Notes under the pieces: generated by a model
Database searches by the model: none
What the model saw: the letters and a program-made list of their open reading frames with translations, nothing else
What the model was told of the DNA's origin: nothing
Assembly (NCBI GenBank): GCA_903863935.1
Contig: CAIPDV010000081.1
Location: 22,389-86,388 of the forward strand
Direction of reading: 5' to 3'
Source: an uncultured Bacteroidota bacterium
GTDB taxonomy: Bacteria; Bacteroidota; Bacteroidia; JABEUT01
Length of the DNA stretch: 64,000 nucleotides
Shown here: positions 35,634 through 43,611 of the stretch, piece after piece
Position numbering within the stretch: the first letter of the stretch is position 1
How the letters are laid out: every line of letters starts with the position of its first letter
Program-made: the position numbers and the translations under genes

Positions 35634-35975
35634 TTAAAGTAATTCCCTTGAAATTATATCTCCATTGGGAGGCCATTCCATTATTTCTTCATTCAGAAAA
35701 TTCCATTCCGGATTTGAAGAATTAATTAATTCCTCTTTCTTTTTTCTGTTCCATCCTTTAATTTGTTTTTCTCGTTTTATAGCAAGGTCAGCGTATTGTG
35801 TTTTCTCAAAATAAAGCAAATAATGACAATGGTATTTTCCGGTAAATGTTTTGTGAGAACCCTTATTCATATAGTGTTCAGCTATTCTTTGAGGCAAATT
35901 ATTAGTAACACCCACATAAAGCACCTCTTTTGTAACATTCGTAAGAATATAAATAAAAAATTGAATAGTACTCAT
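35634..35975 (-). CDS. GIY-YIG endonuclease family protein
   Basis: A 113-residue single-domain GIY-YIG nuclease. Landmarks are FIYILTN (GIY part), VLYVGVTNNLPQRIAEH (YIG part with the conserved Arg in NLPQR), KGSHKTFTGKY, YFEKTQYADLAIKREKQIKGWNRKKK with the catalytic-type Glu, and the asparagine/tryptophan end (NPEWNFLNEEI). ATG 35975 is chosen; the longer frame would run into the promoter box. The gene is bracketed by perfect 31-base inverted repeats (35596-35626 and 36012-36042). Members are common and poorly understood in Bacteroidota; a role in mobilising or cutting the flanking repeats is an inference. Confidence 0.85.
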   Translation of the reverse strand: MSTIQFFIYILTNVTKEVLYVGVTNNLPQRIAEHYMNKGSHKTFTGKYHCHYLLYFEKTQYADLAIKREKQIKGWNRKKKEELINSSNPEWNFLNEEIMEWPPNGDIISRELL

Positions 35976-35979
35976 AAAA

Positions 35980-35987
35980 CAAAAATA
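35980..35987 (-). promoter_or_regulatory. -7 box for the GIY-YIG gene
   Basis: The minus strand reads TATTTTTG, a perfect TAnnTTTG, 4 bases before the chosen ATG, so the mRNA would be leaderless. Confidence 0.4.
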
Positions 35988-36011
35988 CAAAAAAGAGTTT
36001 CCGCAATATCA

Positions 36012-36042
36012 AAAACAGATCCTTCCTTCGTCAGGATGACAA
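36012..36042 (-). repeat. Family A arm flanking the GIY-YIG gene (5' side)
   Basis: Reverse complement of 35596-35626 and of 36262-36292, 31 of 31 bases. Its last bases are the first bases of the 32-bp tandem array. Confidence 0.85.
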
Positions 36043-36240
36043 AGTCATGGAGGGTAAGATTGTCAGGATGACAAAGTCATGGAGGGTAAGATTGTCAGGA
36101 TGACAAAGTCATGGAAGGTAGGATTGTCAGGATGACAAAGTCATGGAAGGTAGGATTGTCAGGATGACAAAGTCACGGAAGATAGGATTGTCAGGATGAC
36201 AAAGTCAGAGACGGTAAAATTATCAGGATGACAAAGTAAT
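36031..36240 (+). repeat. 32-bp tandem repeat array, about 6.5 copies
   Basis: Units begin at 36031, 36063, 36095, 36127, 36159, 36191 and 36223, each starting TCAGGATGACAAAGTCA and followed by a GG(A/T)AGGTA(A/G)GATTG-like half. The first two are identical; later ones drift (GGAGGG to GGAAGG, then CACGG and CAGAG). There are no unique spacers, so it is not CRISPR. The unit contains the small palindrome ATGAC-AA-AGTCAT and derives from the end of the family A arm. The array, the flanking arms and the terminator and promoter at 36376-36440 account for the 35976-36487 gap. Confidence 0.9.
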
Positions 36241-36261
36241 TTTGTATTGGACCCAGTGAGA

Positions 36262-36325
36262 TTGTCATCCTGACGAAGGAAGGATCTGTTTTAATACAAA
36301 TTCTTCGCTGCGCTCTGAATGGCAA
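36262..36325. repeat. Palindromic repeat, family A (complete unit)
   Basis: Arm 36262-36292 equals 35596-35626; after a short AT loop the opposing arm TTCTTCGCTGCGCTCTGAAT follows. Same organisation as 45171-45236. Confidence 0.8.
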
Positions 36326-36375
36326 TATCACATTGGATGGTAATCCACTAACATTTATTTGTTCATTTCTGCTTC

Positions 36376-36411
36376 AGTCATTGACTTTCGTCAAAAGTCA
36401 ATGACTTTTTT
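36376..36411 (+). terminator. Rho-independent terminator before the terminase pair
   Basis: AGTCATTGACTTT (36376-36388) pairs perfectly with AAAGTCAATGACT (36394-36406) and is followed by a T-run to 36411. It would stop plus-strand readthrough before the terminase promoter. Confidence 0.75.
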
Positions 36412-36432
36412 AATTAGTGCTTTTTGCCAAAC

Positions 36433-36440
36433 TAATTTTG
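36433..36440 (+). promoter_or_regulatory. -7 box for the terminase pair
   Basis: TAATTTTG, a perfect TAnnTTTG, 47 bases before the ATG at 36488. It is a host-type vegetative promoter. Confidence 0.5.
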
Positions 36441-36456
36441 TGTTTACAAACTTAAT

Positions 36457-36488
36457 AAAAAGTTAAAAACGTAAAATAAAGTAAAATA
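36457..36488 (+). repeat. AT-rich 32-base repeat, copy 2
   Basis: Matches 14481-14512 at 29 of 32 positions and ends at the first base of the terminase small subunit ATG. Confidence 0.5.
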
Positions 36489-36868
36489 TGAGCAAGAGCA
36501 CATTTATGCAAACCTTTGCAAAAAAGGAGGCCATGATCAAGGCCCTGCAGGCTAATTACGGGCGCATTTCAAAAGCGGCCGATACGGCGCAGATAACCCG
36601 CCAGACCCACTACAACTGGTATAAAGAAGATGAGGAATACCGCCGGAGAGTGGACAACATTAAGTACGAAGCTTTTGATGCCTTCGGCGATCTGGTGTTT
36701 GATGTGGTGATCAAAAAACTGAATGAAGGAAACACCGCCGTTGTAAACCGATGCTTCCAAACCATGTTCGGCCGCTGGCCGGAACACATGGAAATGACAA
36801 ATCCTTACAAAGCCGTTATTGTGGCAAAATATAACTACGTAGACAAACCCGAAGATGAGAGATTGTAA
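36488..36868 (+). CDS. Phage terminase small subunit-like protein
   Basis: A 126-residue protein with a helix-turn-helix near residues 20-48 (GRISKAADTAQITRQTHYNWYKEDEEYRRRVD) of the type found in phage small terminases and phBC6A51-like proteins, followed by a helical middle (DAFGDLVFDVVIKKLNEGNTAVVNRCFQTMFGRWPEH). It would recognise the packaging site of a phage genome. The large subunit starts 14 bases before its stop. No other packaging or capsid gene is nearby. Confidence 0.75.
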   Translation: MSKSTFMQTFAKKEAMIKALQANYGRISKAADTAQITRQTHYNWYKEDEEYRRRVDNIKYEAFDAFGDLVFDVVIKKLNEGNTAVVNRCFQTMFGRWPEHMEMTNPYKAVIVAKYNYVDKPEDERL

Positions 36869-38261
36869 ACTGGATATGAGTTGGGCTTACCACAACGGGG
36901 CCGAATGGGATAAACGCTACCTTTTCCTGTATGGTGGTGCCGGTAGCGGCAAATCGCAATTTGCCGCACGTAAAATTTTATACAGGCTAATGAATGAAAG
37001 AGGACACCGCTTCCTGATTGCCCGCAAAGAAAAGATACGTGTGCGCGATAGCATGTATACACTGCTGAAAGACATCATCCAGGGCTATGGCATAACAGAG
37101 GCGTTTGAATTCAAAGAGGAGAGCATGAAAATTATTTGTAAGCAAAACGGTAACGAAATAATTTCGGTAGGATTAAAGAACAGCGAGAAAATAAAATCGA
37201 TAAATGGCATAACCGGGGTATGGATAGAAGAAGCGTTTGAGCTGGATAAACGGGATTTTGACCAGCTTAACCTGCGCCTGCGAGGGGAAACGGCCAACTA
37301 CAAACAAATTATCTGCACCTTCAATCCGATGGATGTTAACCATTGGCTGAAATCGTTTATTGACAGCCGGCCCGAGAATATGCTATGTATGCAAACCACC
37401 TTTCGCGATAACGCCTTTATCGACAAGGAATACATGGATGAGTTGATCAAACAATTCAGGCAAAATGAAAATTATAACCGTATATATGTAAAAGGCGAGT
37501 GGGGCAGGGCCTACACGGGAGGCGAGTTCTACCACGGTTTTTCCTGGAGCAAACATGTCATCCCCTCTTTGCCGGGCGAAGAAAATTATGGCATTTACAA
37601 TCCCAAACTTCCGCTGCATATTACCTTCGATTTTAATGTAAACCCTTATGTAACTTGCTGTGTATGGCAGATCGGCGAAAACAGCCTGAACGAGTTAAAG
37701 CGTGCCGTGCAGATCGATGAGATATGTCTGGCGCATCCGAGGAATTCCACAAAAGAGGTATGCGCCGAATTCCGCAGGAAGTATTTTAATGAGAAAGGCC
37801 ACCGGGCAGGGCTTTATGTTTATGGCGACCCTTCGGGTAAACATGAAGACACACGAAGTGAAAAAGGCTATAATGATTTCACCATCATAAAAAATGAATT
37901 GCAGGAAATGCATCCCGGCATGAGGGTGCCTGCTAAAGCGCCTAACGTAAAAAGCCGGGGCGATTTTATAAACTCAATTCTAAGCAGTGAGTATGAAAAT
38001 ATTTCAATATCCATACATGAATCGTGCAGGCTCAGCATCGAGGATCTCAGTTACCTGAAGCAGGATGTGAATGGAAATAAGCTGAAGGAAAAAGCGAAAG
38101 ATGAAAAAACAGGTATGGACTATGAAAAGTATGGCCACACCAGCGATAGTGCCGATTATTTTCTCACATCGGTATTTGCTTCTGAGTTCAACTATTTCAT
38201 AAACGGTAAATCAATATTCAAACCTGTTTATGGCAAAAGGGAAAGCAACAATGTGTGGTAA
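36855..38261 (+). CDS. Phage terminase large subunit (PBSX/Terminase_3 type)
   Basis: A 468-residue DNA-packaging ATPase and nuclease. It has Walker A GGAGSGKSQ (27-35), Walker B GVWIEEAFEL (121-130), coupling motif CTFNP (154-158) and nuclease acidic residues in ITFDFNVNP (256-264) and VYGDPSGKHED (about 322-332). All expected motifs are intact, so it looks functional although it stands without any head, portal or tail gene. ATG 36855 overlaps the small subunit by 14 bases; ATG 36876 (MSWAYHN) is an alternative. It is either a prophage remnant or a retained pair. Confidence 0.88.
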   Translation: MRDCKLDMSWAYHNGAEWDKRYLFLYGGAGSGKSQFAARKILYRLMNERGHRFLIARKEKIRVRDSMYTLLKDIIQGYGITEAFEFKEESMKIICKQNGNEIISVGLKNSEKIKSINGITGVWIEEAFELDKRDFDQLNLRLRGETANYKQIICTFNPMDVNHWLKSFIDSRPENMLCMQTTFRDNAFIDKEYMDELIKQFRQNENYNRIYVKGEWGRAYTGGEFYHGFSWSKHVIPSLPGEENYGIYNPKLPLHITFDFNVNPYVTCCVWQIGENSLNELKRAVQIDEICLAHPRNSTKEVCAEFRRKYFNEKGHRAGLYVYGDPSGKHEDTRSEKGYNDFTIIKNELQEMHPGMRVPAKAPNVKSRGDFINSILSSEYENISISIHESCRLSIEDLSYLKQDVNGNKLKEKAKDEKTGMDYEKYGHTSDSADYFLTSVFASEFNYFINGKSIFKPVYGKRESNNVW

Positions 38262-38285
38262 GAAAACTTTCAGCGCAACCGGTAT

Positions 38286-39185
38286 TTACTTTCTCGGATG
38301 AAAACGAAGAATAGCGTCCCGCAAATATTCCCGGTCTATATGGGTGTAAATTTCGGTGGTTGTAATACTTGAATGGCCCAGCATTTCCTGCACTGCGCGA
38401 AGGTCGGCACCGCCTTCCACAAGGTGTGTAGCAAAGGAGTGGCGGAATGTATGCGGGCTTATTTTTTTATGCAGTCCGGCTTTCATTTTCAATTGCTGAA
38501 GTATGATGAAAACCATTTCGCGGCTCATGCCTTTGCCGCGCCTGTTAAGGAATACAATATCCTCCGAATCTTTTTGAATTGGTATATGAGGGCGAATTTC
38601 TTCGAGATAAATTTTTATGTATTTGGCCGCAGATGCGCCAAGCGGAACCAGGCGTTGTTTATTACCTTTACCAATTACGCGCACAAATTCTTCCTCAAAA
38701 TAAATATCGGAAATTTTAAGCGTTACCAGTTCGGTAACACGGAGTCCGCAACAGTAAAGGGTTTCGAGCATGGCCTTATTGCGCTGCCCTTCCAGGCTGC
38801 TCAGGTCTATAGCATTAACAAGCATGTCAATCTCTTCAATGCTCAATACTTCGGGCAGCTTTTGCGGAAGGCGGGGCAATTCAAGCAGGTCGGCGGGGCT
38901 TTGCTTAATGGCATCTTCCATCAACAGGTATTTATAAAAAGCGCGTATACCCGATATCATTCGGGCCTGGCTCCTGGGGCCTATTCCCAGCTCAATAATA
39001 AAACCCAGAAATTCCTGCAACTGATGAAAGGTTACATTCTCGGGGTTTACGGTTATTTTCTTTGTTTCAAAAAATTGCTGCAGGTTGGCTATATCGTGAA
39101 GATAGGCTTCAATGCTGTTCTCCGACAGGGATTTCTCAAGCCGCAGATATCCTTTGAAACCTTTTATGGAAGAATGCCAGTCCAT
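38286..39185 (-). CDS. xerD: Tyrosine recombinase XerD
   Basis: A 299-residue XerC/D-type recombinase acting at dif to resolve chromosome dimers. The SAM-like N-terminal DNA-binding domain (SIKGFKGYLRLEKSLSENSIEAYLHDI) is followed by the catalytic domain with RVTELVTLKISDI (first Arg), HTFRHSFATHLVEGGADLRAVQEMLGHSSI (His-Arg and His) and the Tyr in TTEIYTHIDREYL. Length and tail fit the housekeeping XerD rather than a phage integrase, although it lies next to the terminase pair. Confidence 0.9.
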   Translation of the reverse strand: MDWHSSIKGFKGYLRLEKSLSENSIEAYLHDIANLQQFFETKKITVNPENVTFHQLQEFLGFIIELGIGPRSQARMISGIRAFYKYLLMEDAIKQSPADLLELPRLPQKLPEVLSIEEIDMLVNAIDLSSLEGQRNKAMLETLYCCGLRVTELVTLKISDIYFEEEFVRVIGKGNKQRLVPLGASAAKYIKIYLEEIRPHIPIQKDSEDIVFLNRRGKGMSREMVFIILQQLKMKAGLHKKISPHTFRHSFATHLVEGGADLRAVQEMLGHSSITTTEIYTHIDREYLRDAILRFHPRK

Positions 39186-39187
39186 GT

Positions 39188-40225
39188 TCAGGAAAAATCG
39201 GTAGGATTTAAATCAGAAAAATACCGTTTATGCTGAATGAAATATTTTTTTACAATGCTGCGCTTATACACGCAGGTGGCGGGTTTCAGGTTATGGGTCT
39301 TCAACGCTTTTCGTTTCCTGAGTGTTTTTGGAATACTAAGGTAAAAGTGCCAGTGACCGCGCAAAATAGCCAGTGTATCCTTACTATCGCCCATAAGCAG
39401 GTAGCGGAAAGCGGCAATACCATCCAGCACCATACGTACAAAAATTTTCCATGCAAGTGTACCGCTTGGGTGGTTCTTGCAAAGGATAATAAGATTATTA
39501 CGGAAATTCAAATAGGTTTTAAAAGGGTTGGATTTGGGAAGCATACCTCCTCCGTAGTGCATCACTTCGGAGGTTGGGCAGTACATCACTTTATGGCCAA
39601 GCAGTTTCATTCTCCAGCACAGGTCAATTTCTTCCTGGTGGGAAAAAAGGTCTTCATCAAAGCCGCCAAGGGTATGGTACAAATCCGCACGGATAAAGAG
39701 ACACGCGCCTGTAGCCCAAAAAATTTCTGTTACCGAATCATATTGTTTTTCGTCTTTTTCAATCGTATCAAAAATACGGCCTCTGCAAAATGGGTAGCCG
39801 TAAACATCAATGAAACCGCCGGCTGCGCCGGCGTACTCAAAATATCCGGGGTTCGTGAAAGATTTTATTTTTGGCTGCACGGCACCTACCGATTTATCGG
39901 CATCCATAAGTTTAATAATGGGCTCAATCCAGTCAGGAGTTACTTCCACATCCGAGTTAAGCAAAATATAATACTCTGCTTTTATCTTGCAAAGCGAAGC
40001 ATTGTATCCATAAGCAAATCCACCGTTCTTAGGATTGATAATAATTTTAACATCCGGAAAAGATGATTGCAGATAAGCTACCGAATCATCTGTTGATGCG
40101 TTATCGGCAACATACACATTCGCCATTCCTGCAGAACAGGCACACACCTTTGGCAAAAATTGTTCAAGAAATTTTTTCCCGTTCCAGTTTAAAATTATTA
40201 CCGCTACCCGGCCTGCTTCTTCCAC
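39188..40225 (-). CDS. Family 2 glycosyltransferase
   Basis: A 345-residue GT-A fold enzyme. It begins VAVIILNWNGKKFLEQFLPKV, has DNASTDDSVAYL, YILLNSDVEVTPDW (DxD-like NSDVE) and SHQEEIDLCWRMKLLG, the ED-type acceptor motif of rhamnosyltransferase-like GT2 enzymes. The C-terminal part holds two hydrophobic amphipathic helices (GTLAWKIFVRMVLDGIAAFRYLL). The start is GTG at 40225. It is two bases upstream of xerD; this link is probably positional only. Donor and acceptor are unknown. Confidence 0.87.
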   Translation of the reverse strand: MEEAGRVAVIILNWNGKKFLEQFLPKVCACSAGMANVYVADNASTDDSVAYLQSSFPDVKIIINPKNGGFAYGYNASLCKIKAEYYILLNSDVEVTPDWIEPIIKLMDADKSVGAVQPKIKSFTNPGYFEYAGAAGGFIDVYGYPFCRGRIFDTIEKDEKQYDSVTEIFWATGACLFIRADLYHTLGGFDEDLFSHQEEIDLCWRMKLLGHKVMYCPTSEVMHYGGGMLPKSNPFKTYLNFRNNLIILCKNHPSGTLAWKIFVRMVLDGIAAFRYLLMGDSKDTLAILRGHWHFYLSIPKTLRKRKALKTHNLKPATCVYKRSIVKKYFIQHKRYFSDLNPTDFS

Positions 40226-40245
40226 CTGTTAATGCTGTATTTTTT

Positions 40246-41706
40246 TTAATGGGGATCGTTAAATTCATCATTCACATTTTCACCCATTTCATCCTGAATT
40301 TTAGAAATGTCAATATTGCTTGGTGTTCCAAGCCTGCTGTAAAGCATGATCTGCCAACTCGAGTTTTGTGTTTCGCCAATGGCGGTAGAATGAAGAAGTG
40401 TATAGTTATTTGTTACAAGGTCATGGTCATAAAAAATAAATTTCATATCGGTCTGCCCGTCCGGAAGTTTGTAATAGTGCCATATCTCATAAGGGTATGT
40501 AGAAGGGTTGTGCTTGGAAACAATGCGGTGATTGGGAGGCCCGTATTGAAGATAAACTCTTCCACGGTCGGTTCTGTAACCTTTCACACCGGGTACGCTG
40601 AAGGAGTGGTTCACTTGCATAACACTTGCCAGGTATTTTTGCCACGCATCAAACGGGTGCAATGTATCGCGGGATGCCCAGAAGAAGTAAAAGAACCGCT
40701 TGAGTTCATCGGTTGGCATTTGCCGTATACTGTCACCATCGGTTATCTCTTTTTCGCTGAAATTAGCCCTGGGCCCGAGGCATTTGATCGATTCAATGAG
40801 TGTGTCGCGGTTGGCAAAATAAGGTGCAAATCCGCCAGGGATGCGGGCAGGACCTACACCTGGATTATTTCTTGTGAAACCGAATTTACGTTTAGTAAGC
40901 ATGTGATTATTTTTATCAATAACAGAAATAAGCAGGCTGTAGTTTCCGGATGGAAGGTTTTGTATGGGTATTTCGGCCATGAACGGAATTACGGTATCGG
41001 CAGGCATTACAACATTACCGGTGAAATTTTCGGAATATTCCAGAAAATAATTTCCTTCATCTTCGATAGAATATTTTATAAGCACTTTTTGATTAGGGCC
41101 TGTAGTTTTTATTGTATTATATATCTCGCAATAAAAGCCTATTTTATTAAGTTGGGAAGGATAATTGCGAAACACATAGGGAATCATTTCGTAACCGTTT
41201 TTATTGTAAGGGCTATTTTTATCGGATTCCTTATAGGAGGAAATAAATTCAGCATCAGAAATAGCTGTGGAATCTGCAGCGTAGCCGGTGTGTACGGGCT
41301 GTTTGCCCGAAACCATTGCGTGGTCAGGGTCGTTGGGGTCATTAATCGTAAATACCAGGGTGTAGTTGCCTCTATCAATCCAGAACCTGTGAACGTCCAT
41401 AAAATCGGGCTTTGTATTGGTATCGTTCAATTCAGCACTAACAAGGTTAAAGTTGGAAGAACTCACCACTTTATCCCCATCTTTAAAAGTTATAGTAATG
41501 TGAGCCTTGGCAGTAAATTTATTGTTGGCATTCTTCACATATTTCATCGAATTGCCAGCAACCGAAAGGTATGTTTCAAAATAGTTTTGTCCGGCAGAAG
41601 TTGTAAATGCAGCATAGGTAAGACATGCTGTCGGGTTTCCTGCATAAGACGTAATGGAACAGCAGGAAACTAAAAGGAAAAATAATATCTTGAGATAGGT
41701 ACGCAT
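40246..41706 (-). CDS. GWxTD domain-containing exported protein
   Basis: A 486-residue protein with signal peptide (MRTYLKILFFLLVSCCSITSYA). The middle consists of two Ig-like beta domains (FETYLSVAGNSMKYVKN...; KVLIKYSIEDEGNYFLEYSEN...). The C-terminal part has the GWxTD landmark region (DELKRFFYFFWASRDTLHPFDAWQKYLASV ... GYRTDRGRVYLQYGPPN). Members are found in Bacteroidota and related phyla, with unknown activity. A Cys in the signal region (VSCCS) could be a lipobox, but the context favours normal cleavage. Confidence 0.8.
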   Translation of the reverse strand: MRTYLKILFFLLVSCCSITSYAGNPTACLTYAAFTTSAGQNYFETYLSVAGNSMKYVKNANNKFTAKAHITITFKDGDKVVSSSNFNLVSAELNDTNTKPDFMDVHRFWIDRGNYTLVFTINDPNDPDHAMVSGKQPVHTGYAADSTAISDAEFISSYKESDKNSPYNKNGYEMIPYVFRNYPSQLNKIGFYCEIYNTIKTTGPNQKVLIKYSIEDEGNYFLEYSENFTGNVVMPADTVIPFMAEIPIQNLPSGNYSLLISVIDKNNHMLTKRKFGFTRNNPGVGPARIPGGFAPYFANRDTLIESIKCLGPRANFSEKEITDGDSIRQMPTDELKRFFYFFWASRDTLHPFDAWQKYLASVMQVNHSFSVPGVKGYRTDRGRVYLQYGPPNHRIVSKHNPSTYPYEIWHYYKLPDGQTDMKFIFYDHDLVTNNYTLLHSTAIGETQNSSWQIMLYSRLGTPSNIDISKIQDEMGENVNDEFNDPH

Positions 41707-41813
41707 TGTAACAAGACAAAGTTAAGAAAAAAGTTGATAGTGATGAGTAATAAGCAAATCAGCAATTATTAAAGGATAGAGCGATATTGTAAGAGGCATG
41801 TAAGAGATATTTA

Positions 41814-41821
41814 TAATTTTG
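41814..41821 (+). promoter_or_regulatory. -7 box for the SDR gene
   Basis: TAATTTTG, a perfect TAnnTTTG, 15 bases before ATG 41837. It excludes an upstream TTG start at 41819. Confidence 0.55.
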
Positions 41822-41836
41822 CAACAAAATAATGAC

Positions 41837-42598
41837 ATGAAAAAGATTGTAATGATAACAGGGGCGACAGCAGGTTTCGGAGAGGCCACAGCTCATGAGT
41901 TTGCGAAGAACGGATATGATCTGATAATTACGGGAAGAAGGGTTGACCGTCTGAATGCCTTGTCTGAGACTCTTGCCAGGAGTTATGGTGCGGAAGTATT
42001 CATTTTAAACTTCGATGTACGAAACAATACGCAGACTCAGAAAAGTATTTATAATTTGCCTGCCAAATGGCAGAACATTGATGTATTGGTGAACAACGCA
42101 GGCCTTGCCAGTGGCTTCGGCCCGGTGCAGGATGGCAATATTGAAGACTGGGACAAGATGATAGATACCAACGTGAAAGGATTGCTATATGTAACGAGGT
42201 GTGTAGCACCTATGATGATAAAAAATAAAAAAGGGCATATCATCAATATCGGCTCTACTGCCGGGAAAGAGGCTTACCTGAACGGTAACGTTTACTGTGC
42301 CACCAAATTTGCTGTGGACGCACTTACCAAATCCATGCGGATAGATATGTTGCCTCACGGGATAAGGGTTACAAGCGTTTGCCCCGGCATGGCGGAAACA
42401 GAGTTCTCGCTGGTGCGTTTTCATGGAGATTCGGACAAAGCAAAGAATGTGTATAAAGGCCTGGAACCCTTATCTGCAAAGGATATTGCGGATGTAATTT
42501 ATTTTGTGGCTTCTCGCCCCGCTAATGTAAATATTGCCGATATTGTGGTTACCCCGCTTGCACAGGCTAATACCTCGAATATCTTAAGGAAAGAATAA
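41837..42598 (+). CDS. Short-chain dehydrogenase/reductase (YdfG-like)
   Basis: A 253-residue Rossmann-fold oxidoreductase with the NAD(P) motif TGATAGFGEATA, NNAG (in VLVNNAGLASGFG), catalytic Ser (IINIGSTAG) and YxxxK (YCATK). The closest type by motif is the YdfG/malonic semialdehyde-3-hydroxy-acid dehydrogenase group. It is monocistronic, with its own promoter. Confidence 0.88.
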   Translation: MKKIVMITGATAGFGEATAHEFAKNGYDLIITGRRVDRLNALSETLARSYGAEVFILNFDVRNNTQTQKSIYNLPAKWQNIDVLVNNAGLASGFGPVQDGNIEDWDKMIDTNVKGLLYVTRCVAPMMIKNKKGHIINIGSTAGKEAYLNGNVYCATKFAVDALTKSMRIDMLPHGIRVTSVCPGMAETEFSLVRFHGDSDKAKNVYKGLEPLSAKDIADVIYFVASRPANVNIADIVVTPLAQANTSNILRKE

Positions 42599-42643
42599 TA
42601 AAAATAAGCCTCATAGCTCTACCAAAACAACCATATAAATATC

Positions 42644-43522
42644 ATGAAATATCTTGCTCCCCTTTTTGCATGTCTGGTTTTAATTTCCTGTTCGCATCCC
42701 AAAAAAGTCAATAAGAATGACCTAGAAACCCTACACTATAAAGGCAAAGTAAAAGCTGTTGCATATAATGTATACAAGGCAATAGAGAAGGACGGAAAAA
42801 TTGAAAAAGGTACTGTTGTGAATAAGCTTCAAACCAATTGCAACCAGGACGGGTATTTTGTGGAGCAATCAACCTTTAAAGGAGATAAATTGTATTACCG
42901 TATCATTCACAGATACGATTCCACTAACACATTGATAGAGCAGATCCGTGTGCAGCAGGCCGTTGTGTATATGTCGCAAGGCAATACCAGGCCCGATAGT
43001 ATGTCGGAAAGCCATGTAACCTATTCCTATTTAAGAGATAAGAATGGAAATAAAATAGAAACTAAAGTAATGCATGATGGTAAGCAACAATACAGAGACG
43101 AAAATAAATTCGATTTGCGGGGTAACATTATTGAATTGAACGAATATATACCCTGGGATACATTGCAACGGAGGGAAGTTTGCAAGTATGATGACAAAGA
43201 TAACATGATAGAAAAAAGAGGATATCTACCCAATGGAAAAATGATTTTTAAATATACATTTCAGTACAATGCATCCGGAAATATGACTGAGATGGATTCT
43301 TACAAAGCAGACAGCACCCTTGAATTGAAGGAAGAAATGAAGTATGACGATAAAGGAAATAAAATTTCTGATACCCGGGTAATGGCCGATGGAATTAAAA
43401 ACTTCGATTGGAGATTTGAATTTAAGGAGTTTGATAAGGAAGGCAACTGGATTAAAGAAATATCCTATAGGGATAATAAGCCGGAGGCAATAACTGAGCG
43501 ACTGTTAGAGTATTATAAATGA
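42644..43522 (+). CDS. Hypothetical lipoprotein with RHS/YD-like repeats
   Basis: A 292-residue lipoprotein (MKYLAPLFACLVLISCSHP, lipobox LISC). The mature part has about six irregular repeats of about 22 residues with the pattern KYDDKGNxxExxxYxxxGxxxxKxxYxY, which resembles the YD repeats of RHS proteins. It is likely surface- or periplasm-exposed. No partner gene is apparent. Confidence 0.7.
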   Translation: MKYLAPLFACLVLISCSHPKKVNKNDLETLHYKGKVKAVAYNVYKAIEKDGKIEKGTVVNKLQTNCNQDGYFVEQSTFKGDKLYYRIIHRYDSTNTLIEQIRVQQAVVYMSQGNTRPDSMSESHVTYSYLRDKNGNKIETKVMHDGKQQYRDENKFDLRGNIIELNEYIPWDTLQRREVCKYDDKDNMIEKRGYLPNGKMIFKYTFQYNASGNMTEMDSYKADSTLELKEEMKYDDKGNKISDTRVMADGIKNFDWRFEFKEFDKEGNWIKEISYRDNKPEAITERLLEYYK

Positions 43523-43611
43523 TGAGATGTTTGTAACCCTGATGAAGAGAGATAGCCAGTTTAGCCATTCAAAAAATTTCAGTACTATTGTATTACAAAA
43601 CACAACCTTTC

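Noticed and set aside
36031..36240. Possible CRISPR array
   Set aside because: The 32-bp units follow each other directly without unique spacers and no cas gene is near.
38286..39185. XerD as a phage integrase belonging to the terminase pair
   Set aside because: Length and motifs fit housekeeping XerD, and no att-like direct repeats were seen around the pair.
38373..41673. Long open frames on the plus strand opposite xerD, the GT2 gene and the GWxTD gene (up to about 536 codons)
   Set aside because: The minus-strand frames carry clear family motifs; the plus-strand text is basic and His/Phe-rich without domains, as expected for antisense shadows.
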